Shown here piece after piece: positions 43,422 to 44,791 of a DNA stretch of 44,791 nucleotides (position 1 is its first letter; every line of letters begins with the position of its first letter). The stretch lies in assembly GCA_948467495.1 (NCBI GenBank), contig CAOKEO010000012.1:1-44791 (forward strand), read 5' to 3'. This DNA is from an uncultured Clostridium sp. GTDB taxonomy: Bacteria; Bacillota; Clostridia; TANB77; CAG-508. The translations under genes and the position numbers were made by a program. The notes under the pieces were generated by a model. The model did no database searches and was not told the DNA's origin. It worked only from the letters and a program-made list of their open reading frames with translations.

Positions 43422-44171
43422 CTATTTGTGATATATTCTACGGATTTCCTCTGTATAGCTTCCCTCTTGTGTGTAAATATATAAATTGTTTTCCACCTTT
43501 AAAAATGGCTTCGCATTTTTTATGCCTTTTATTAGTACCAGTTTTGGTTCACTATACTTATATGAATGAACAAAACGCATGACTTTAGGTTCTAAGCTAT
43601 ATTTTCTCATAATTGTTAAAATATCTACCAATCTATCTGGTCTATGTACCATATATAGTTCTCCTTTATCCTTTAGTAAATCTTTTGAAATTCGAATAAA
43701 ATCCTCTAGGGTTGCTGTTGTTTCATGTCTTGAGATTACTTTCTTCTTTTCTTGATTTTGAATTCCTGTATTTCTTTTTTTATAGGGCGGATTTGTTACA
43801 ATAGCATCAAAAGTATTTTTACTTACTTTTTTACTCAAATTTAAAATATCTTCATTTATAATAGTAAATTTCTTTTCCAGATTATTTAATTGAATACTTT
43901 TTTGTGCCATCTCATACACTTCTTTTTGTACTTCTACCCCTACTATTTCCTTTAATAATGTCTTTCGGCACAGTAAAATTGCAATGATTCCTGTCCCAGT
44001 TCCTAAATCTAAGACTTTTGCATTTTCTTTTATGGTTTTGGCGAAATCAGATAATAGAATACTATCCATTCCAAAGCAAAAACCCTTTTTATTTTGTATT
44101 ATTTTTAAATTTTCAAATTGTAAATCTTCTATTACTTCATTTTGATTTAATTGAATGCTCATTTTTATCAT
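43422..44171 (-). CDS. YabB/TrmN6-type adenine N6-methyltransferase
   Basis: 249 residues. Class I methyltransferase: FCFGMDSILLSDFAK, motif I KVLDLGTGTGIIAILLC near residue 55, and the base-methylating motif IV DAIVTNPPYKKR. The family modifies A37 of tRNA-Val (TrmN6) in E. coli; the Firmicute YabB role is less well tested. AGGAGG is 3-4 nt before the first ATG (44171) and 12 before the second (44162), so the start is uncertain by three residues. Confidence 0.9.
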   Translation of the reverse strand: MIKMSIQLNQNEVIEDLQFENLKIIQNKKGFCFGMDSILLSDFAKTIKENAKVLDLGTGTGIIAILLCRKTLLKEIVGVEVQKEVYEMAQKSIQLNNLEKKFTIINEDILNLSKKVSKNTFDAIVTNPPYKKRNTGIQNQEKKKVISRHETTATLEDFIRISKDLLKDKGELYMVHRPDRLVDILTIMRKYSLEPKVMRFVHSYKYSEPKLVLIKGIKNAKPFLKVENNLYIYTQEGSYTEEIRRIYHK

Positions 44172-44791
44172 TTTCCTCCTTTTCTACATTTTTATATAAA
44201 ATCTGCTATTATTTCCAAAAATCTTGCTTAATTGCATGAATTTTTTCTTCTTTTTTATAGTATATGTAAACCAATTTTTCGACTTTTTTTACCTTTCTTA
44301 TTTCTTCCTTTTCTATTCCTCGCCTAATGGTTTATTCAATCTTGTCCATCCTTTTTTTCATAAAAATCATTCTTTATCTTTTTTTCCTTTTTGTTTTTTC
44401 TTTTCTATAATACAAATATTTTTTATATTATTAATTTTTTTATTTTCTATTTATTTATTTTTCATATTATTAATTTTTTTATATTTATTTTTAATATTTT
44501 AATATTTTATTTTTAAATTTTTTTTCATTTCTACTATTATAAAATTACTTTTTACATTTTATTATTCTTTTTTAATATAATTTTTTCTTATTTTATTTAT
44601 TAATTTTGGTTTTTTATTTCCATTTTATTCTTTTTCTATCTTTTTTTACTCTTTATCTTTATCATTATTCTTCAATTTTTCATTTCATATTTTATGTTAT
44701 GATTTATTTTTTGATTTCTATTTCTTATTTATTTCTATTTATCAGTATTTGCATCCTTCGATTTTAAGTTTTATGATATCATTTTATTCCT
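44172..44791. other. Extremely AT-rich, pyrimidine-skewed stretch without a gene
   Basis: About 600 bases dominated by runs of T with little G on the plus strand. Long open readings here lack a ribosome binding site and give only Phe/Ile/Leu strings, so I call no gene. No hairpin terminator or RNA motif recognised. Confidence 0.6.

Noticed and set aside
44224-44502. Phe/Ile/Leu-rich open frame at the right end
   Set aside because: Arises from T-rich sequence; no ribosome site, no balanced composition, no membrane-protein pattern beyond poly-hydrophobic runs.
1-44791. CRISPR arrays, integrases, rRNA genes, large IS elements
   Set aside because: No regularly spaced repeats, no recombinase or transposase motifs and no rRNA sequence seen on either strand.

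Overview
The window is AT-rich bacterial DNA with strong AGGAGG-type ribosome binding sites, TTG starts and textbook sigma-A promoters. Spore genes (spoIIR, spmA/spmB, sleB-ypeB, an alpha/beta SASP) together with dnaX-ybaB-recR, murF-ddl and the yabB/rsmI/abrB neighbourhood point to an endospore-forming Clostridia-type Firmicute. Sortase, cohesin and dockerin proteins suggest a gut or polymer-rich habitat. I cannot name the species.

Layout. 1-3.9 kb: accessory stretch with a methyltransferase, two orphan proteins, a 41-codon ORF facing a small antisense RNA, and a 75-residue orphan, partly bracketed by a 40-bp direct repeat. 4-8.8 kb: truncated ZIP transporter, prfA, and a YhaN/YhaO-like repair pair. 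8.9-12.4 kb: repeats and a short operon with a VirD4-type coupling protein. 12.4-17.1 kb: a sortase-anchored cohesin protein beside a large secreted dockerin protein. 17.3-26.2 kb: DnaJ-like protein, murF-ddl, SASP, VanW protein, sleB-ypeB, glycolipid glycosyltransferase. 26.4-30.7 kb: recR, ybaB, dnaX, SRP RNA, a membrane protein, tadA, tRNA-Arg(CCU). 30.8-33.4 kb: Spo0E-like protein, a 50-residue ORF, XRE regulator, IrrE-like protein, TtcA-like enzyme. 33.5-37.1 kb: sugar-phosphate mutase and UDP-sugar pyrophosphorylase. 37.3-44.2 kb: spoIIR, murA, walJ, rlmH, a possible structured RNA, spmA/spmB, AbrB-like regulator, rsmI and a YabB-type methyltransferase. The last 600 bases are extremely AT-rich and hold no gene I can support.

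Main discovery candidate: four genes (YhaO/SbcD-like nuclease, VirD4-like ATPase, a membrane protein, SpmA) are each split by exactly one +1 frameshift, and in each case the zero frame stops making sense exactly at an in-frame CGG codon. Skipping the C gives a glycine codon GGN and restores the conserved sequence (GHIH motif, Walker A, SpmA C-terminus). In a manual scan of about 12,600 codons I found only one other in-frame CGG, in a 75-residue accessory ORF, although about 50 CGG triplets occur out of frame on coding strands. This looks like codon-specific +1 recoding at CGG, or CGG being unassigned, rather than four unrelated mutations.

Second candidate: at 2.99-3.32 kb a short mRNA and a convergent, separately promoted RNA of about 75 nt have two complementary contacts, one at the start codon of the ORF and one between terminator loops. 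This is the logic of par/Fst-like type I toxin-antitoxin loci, but the peptide is not typically hydrophobic. Nested MITE-like repeats with GTTAC ends are scattered in at least six intergenic gaps.
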